64,000 nt of DNA from an uncultured Cetobacterium sp. (GTDB taxonomy: Bacteria; Fusobacteriota; Fusobacteriia; Fusobacteriales; Fusobacteriaceae): the NCBI RefSeq assembly GCF_945952365.1, contig NZ_CAMFHX010000001.1, positions 81,846-145,845 on the forward strand, read 5' to 3'. The position numbers were made by a program, and so were the translations under genes. The notes beneath the pieces were generated by a model. That model was not told where the DNA came from, did no database searches, and saw only the letters and a program-made list of their open reading frames with translations. Shown here one piece after another: positions 62,788-64,000 of this stretch. Within the stretch, counting starts at the first letter, position 1. Every line of letters starts with the position of its first letter.

Positions 62788-63852
62788 CTAGTTTAAAATA
62801 TTTACTTTATCTCTATCTTCTAATAAAAATTGTCCATCTACTACTAGTTTCATATTAGAATAAAGCTCATCACTTAAAATCTCTTGTTTATCTCCGTTTG
62901 AATATCCTCTATCAACTTTTATTCTTTTAGCCTCTCCATCTTCAACAATGAAAATATATGAATACAACTCTTTTATAACTATCGCATTTTTAGGAACTAA
63001 GTAACCCTCTTTTGCTCCAGTTTGAACTGCAACTTTAGAATACATACCCTTTTTTATCTGCCCTTCTGGGTTATCAATTTCAACTTTTATCTGATATTTT
63101 TTATTATCTTTGTTTGCTACAGGATTTATCTCATAAACATTTCCAAAATAATTATTTTGTACTCCTTCTAAATCCACTTCAGCTTTATTTCCTACTGATA
63201 GTTCATTTATCTCATGTACAGATACTCCTGTTTTCACTAAAATTTTACTATCATCTACTAATGTTACTACATCTGTATTTGCTGAAACTTTTTCATATAA
63301 CTTTAAATTTAAATCTGTTACAACTCCTGTAAATTTTGCTTTTACTATTAAATCTTCATAATCTTTTTTAGCTGATAAATATGTTGCTTCTGAATTTTTT
63401 AAACTACTTTCTGCACTTAAATGATTTGATCTTTTTACTAAATACTCCTCTTCTGATATTAGTTGTTTATCAAAGAGTTGTTTAAATTTCACATAATTTC
63501 TTTCCTTTATTTCAAAATCTGCTTTATTTGCTATATATGTTGCTTGAGCTCTTAGATAAGCCGATTGTACCTCTTGATCTTCTAAGACTAATATTATTTG
63601 ACCTTTCTGTACTTTATCTCCATTTTTAAAGTTTATTTTTTTTACTGTTCCTCCAGTTTTAGTTACTGTTTTTATTTCACTTAAAGGTTCTGTAACTCCA
63701 CTTGATATATTTAATCTTACAATATTTTCAGGAATAACTTCAGATATCTTTATATTCTTTCCTGCACTTTCTCTTGCTTTAGGTTTTGCATTATTACTCC
63801 CGCATGATAGTAACAATAGCATCGTTGATGCTATCAGTAATTTTTTTACCAC
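62788..63852 (-). CDS. RND efflux periplasmic adaptor lipoprotein
   Basis: A 354-residue membrane fusion protein. A lipobox (LLLLSCGS) anchors it. The lipoyl-like hairpin halves are GGTVKKINFKNGDKVQKGQI and AKFTGVVTDLNLKLYEKV, with a coiled-coil arm between, and a beta-barrel domain follows. The start is GTG 63852 with GGAGG 7 bases upstream. It bridges the RND pump to an outer-membrane channel. Confidence 0.92.
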   Translation of the reverse strand: MVKKLLIASTMLLLLSCGSNNAKPKARESAGKNIKISEVIPENIVRLNISSGVTEPLSEIKTVTKTGGTVKKINFKNGDKVQKGQIILVLEDQEVQSAYLRAQATYIANKADFEIKERNYVKFKQLFDKQLISEEEYLVKRSNHLSAESSLKNSEATYLSAKKDYEDLIVKAKFTGVVTDLNLKLYEKVSANTDVVTLVDDSKILVKTGVSVHEINELSVGNKAEVDLEGVQNNYFGNVYEINPVANKDNKKYQIKVEIDNPEGQIKKGMYSKVAVQTGAKEGYLVPKNAIVIKELYSYIFIVEDGEAKRIKVDRGYSNGDKQEILSDELYSNMKLVVDGQFLLEDRDKVNILN

Positions 63853-63946
63853 TTTTTCTCCTCCAACTATTTTCATTTTGTATATAAAAATATTTTAACA
63901 TACATGGTATATATTTTATACTTTTTTAATTTTCTTTTACATATAA

Positions 63947-64000
63947 TTAAATAAGTGATGATCTGTATTTTTCAAACGCTACATAATAATTTAATACTGC
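63947..64000 (-). CDS. 3' end of a gene entering from the right edge (possible TolC-family outer-membrane factor)
   Basis: The minus strand is open from base 64000 to a TAA at 63947, encoding AVLNYYVAFEKYRSSLI. The tyrosine-rich helical end resembles the C-terminus of TolC-type proteins and the position fits an efflux operon (outer-membrane factor, adaptor, pump). Only 17 codons are visible, so the call is tentative. Confidence 0.45.
   Translation of the reverse strand, partial: AVLNYYVAFEKYRSSLI

Noticed and set aside
1..64000. CRISPR array, prophage or integrative element
   Set aside because: No regular short repeats with spacers, no integrase or phage structural genes and no attachment-site duplication were seen.

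Overview
The window looks like a chromosomal segment of a Fusobacteriota bacterium (Fusobacterium/Cetobacterium-like). The DNA is very AT-rich, Shine-Dalgarno sequences are strong (GGAGG), and TTG/GTG starts are common. The gene set mixes Firmicutes-like genes (whiA, scpA, PtsG-type IICB, lysine/purine/TPP riboswitches) with Gram-negative envelope genes (RND pump with lipoprotein adaptor, probable TolC-type end at the right edge). This assignment is an inference from content; no rRNA or tRNA gene was seen.

Layout. 1-5.1 kb: partial pncB, dtd, an FMN-dependent alpha-hydroxy-acid dehydrogenase, tpx, then a minus-strand pair of a Mu-transposase-like protein without a recognisable DDE core and a DUF368/PopT lipid-phosphate translocase. 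5.2-6.7 kb: PtsG-like IICB. 6.8-13.6 kb: minus-strand cluster polA-whiA-ribF-scpA-orphan N6-adenine methylase. 13.7-17.5 kb: ssb, then a TPP riboswitch and terminator in front of tenA-thiZ-thiX-thiY (thiamine-pyrimidine salvage). 17.5-23 kb: MATE pump, ArsC/Spx-like protein, WYL regulator, RpiR regulator, GNAT, nanE, class III-like Fic protein. 23-28.9 kb: lysine-riboswitch-controlled lysC-asd-aminotransferase and an attenuator-controlled amino-acid-binding protein plus argG. 29-33.2 kb: hutU-hutG-permease. 33.2-37.8 kb: metallophosphoesterase, mntP, and a purine-riboswitch operon (amidohydrolase and NCS2 permease). 37.9-46.5 kb: lipoprotein, IclR and HxlR regulators, MFS exporter, Old Yellow Enzyme and nitroreductase, flavodoxin-like and small envelope proteins. 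46.6-52.4 kb: siroheme sulfite/nitrite reductase, an aminotransferase, and ilvE-cstA behind a branched-chain leader peptide. 52.4-57 kb: purine-riboswitch BMP-type binding protein, HPr-kinase/PEPCK-like protein, DAACS symporter behind an aromatic-rich leader peptide. 57-64 kb: MscS channel, two L,D-transpeptidases, RND pump and adaptor, and a probable outer-membrane factor end.

The strongest theme is dense RNA-level and operator-level control. Four riboswitch aptamers (TPP, lysine, two purine) and three short leader-peptide ORFs with terminators (Arg-containing before the binding protein/argG, Leu/Ile-rich before ilvE, Phe/Tyr-rich before the DAACS symporter) lie in 64 kb. A second regulatory find is a pair of promoters (MFS exporter; OYE-nitroreductase) that carry two TTAC-N6-GTAA-type dyads with identical geometry, next to an HxlR-family gene that is the obvious candidate regulator. 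Less explained items are the Mu-transposase-like protein beside PopT, the HPr-kinase-like P-loop protein, and a three-copy 15-bp repeat upstream of nanE.
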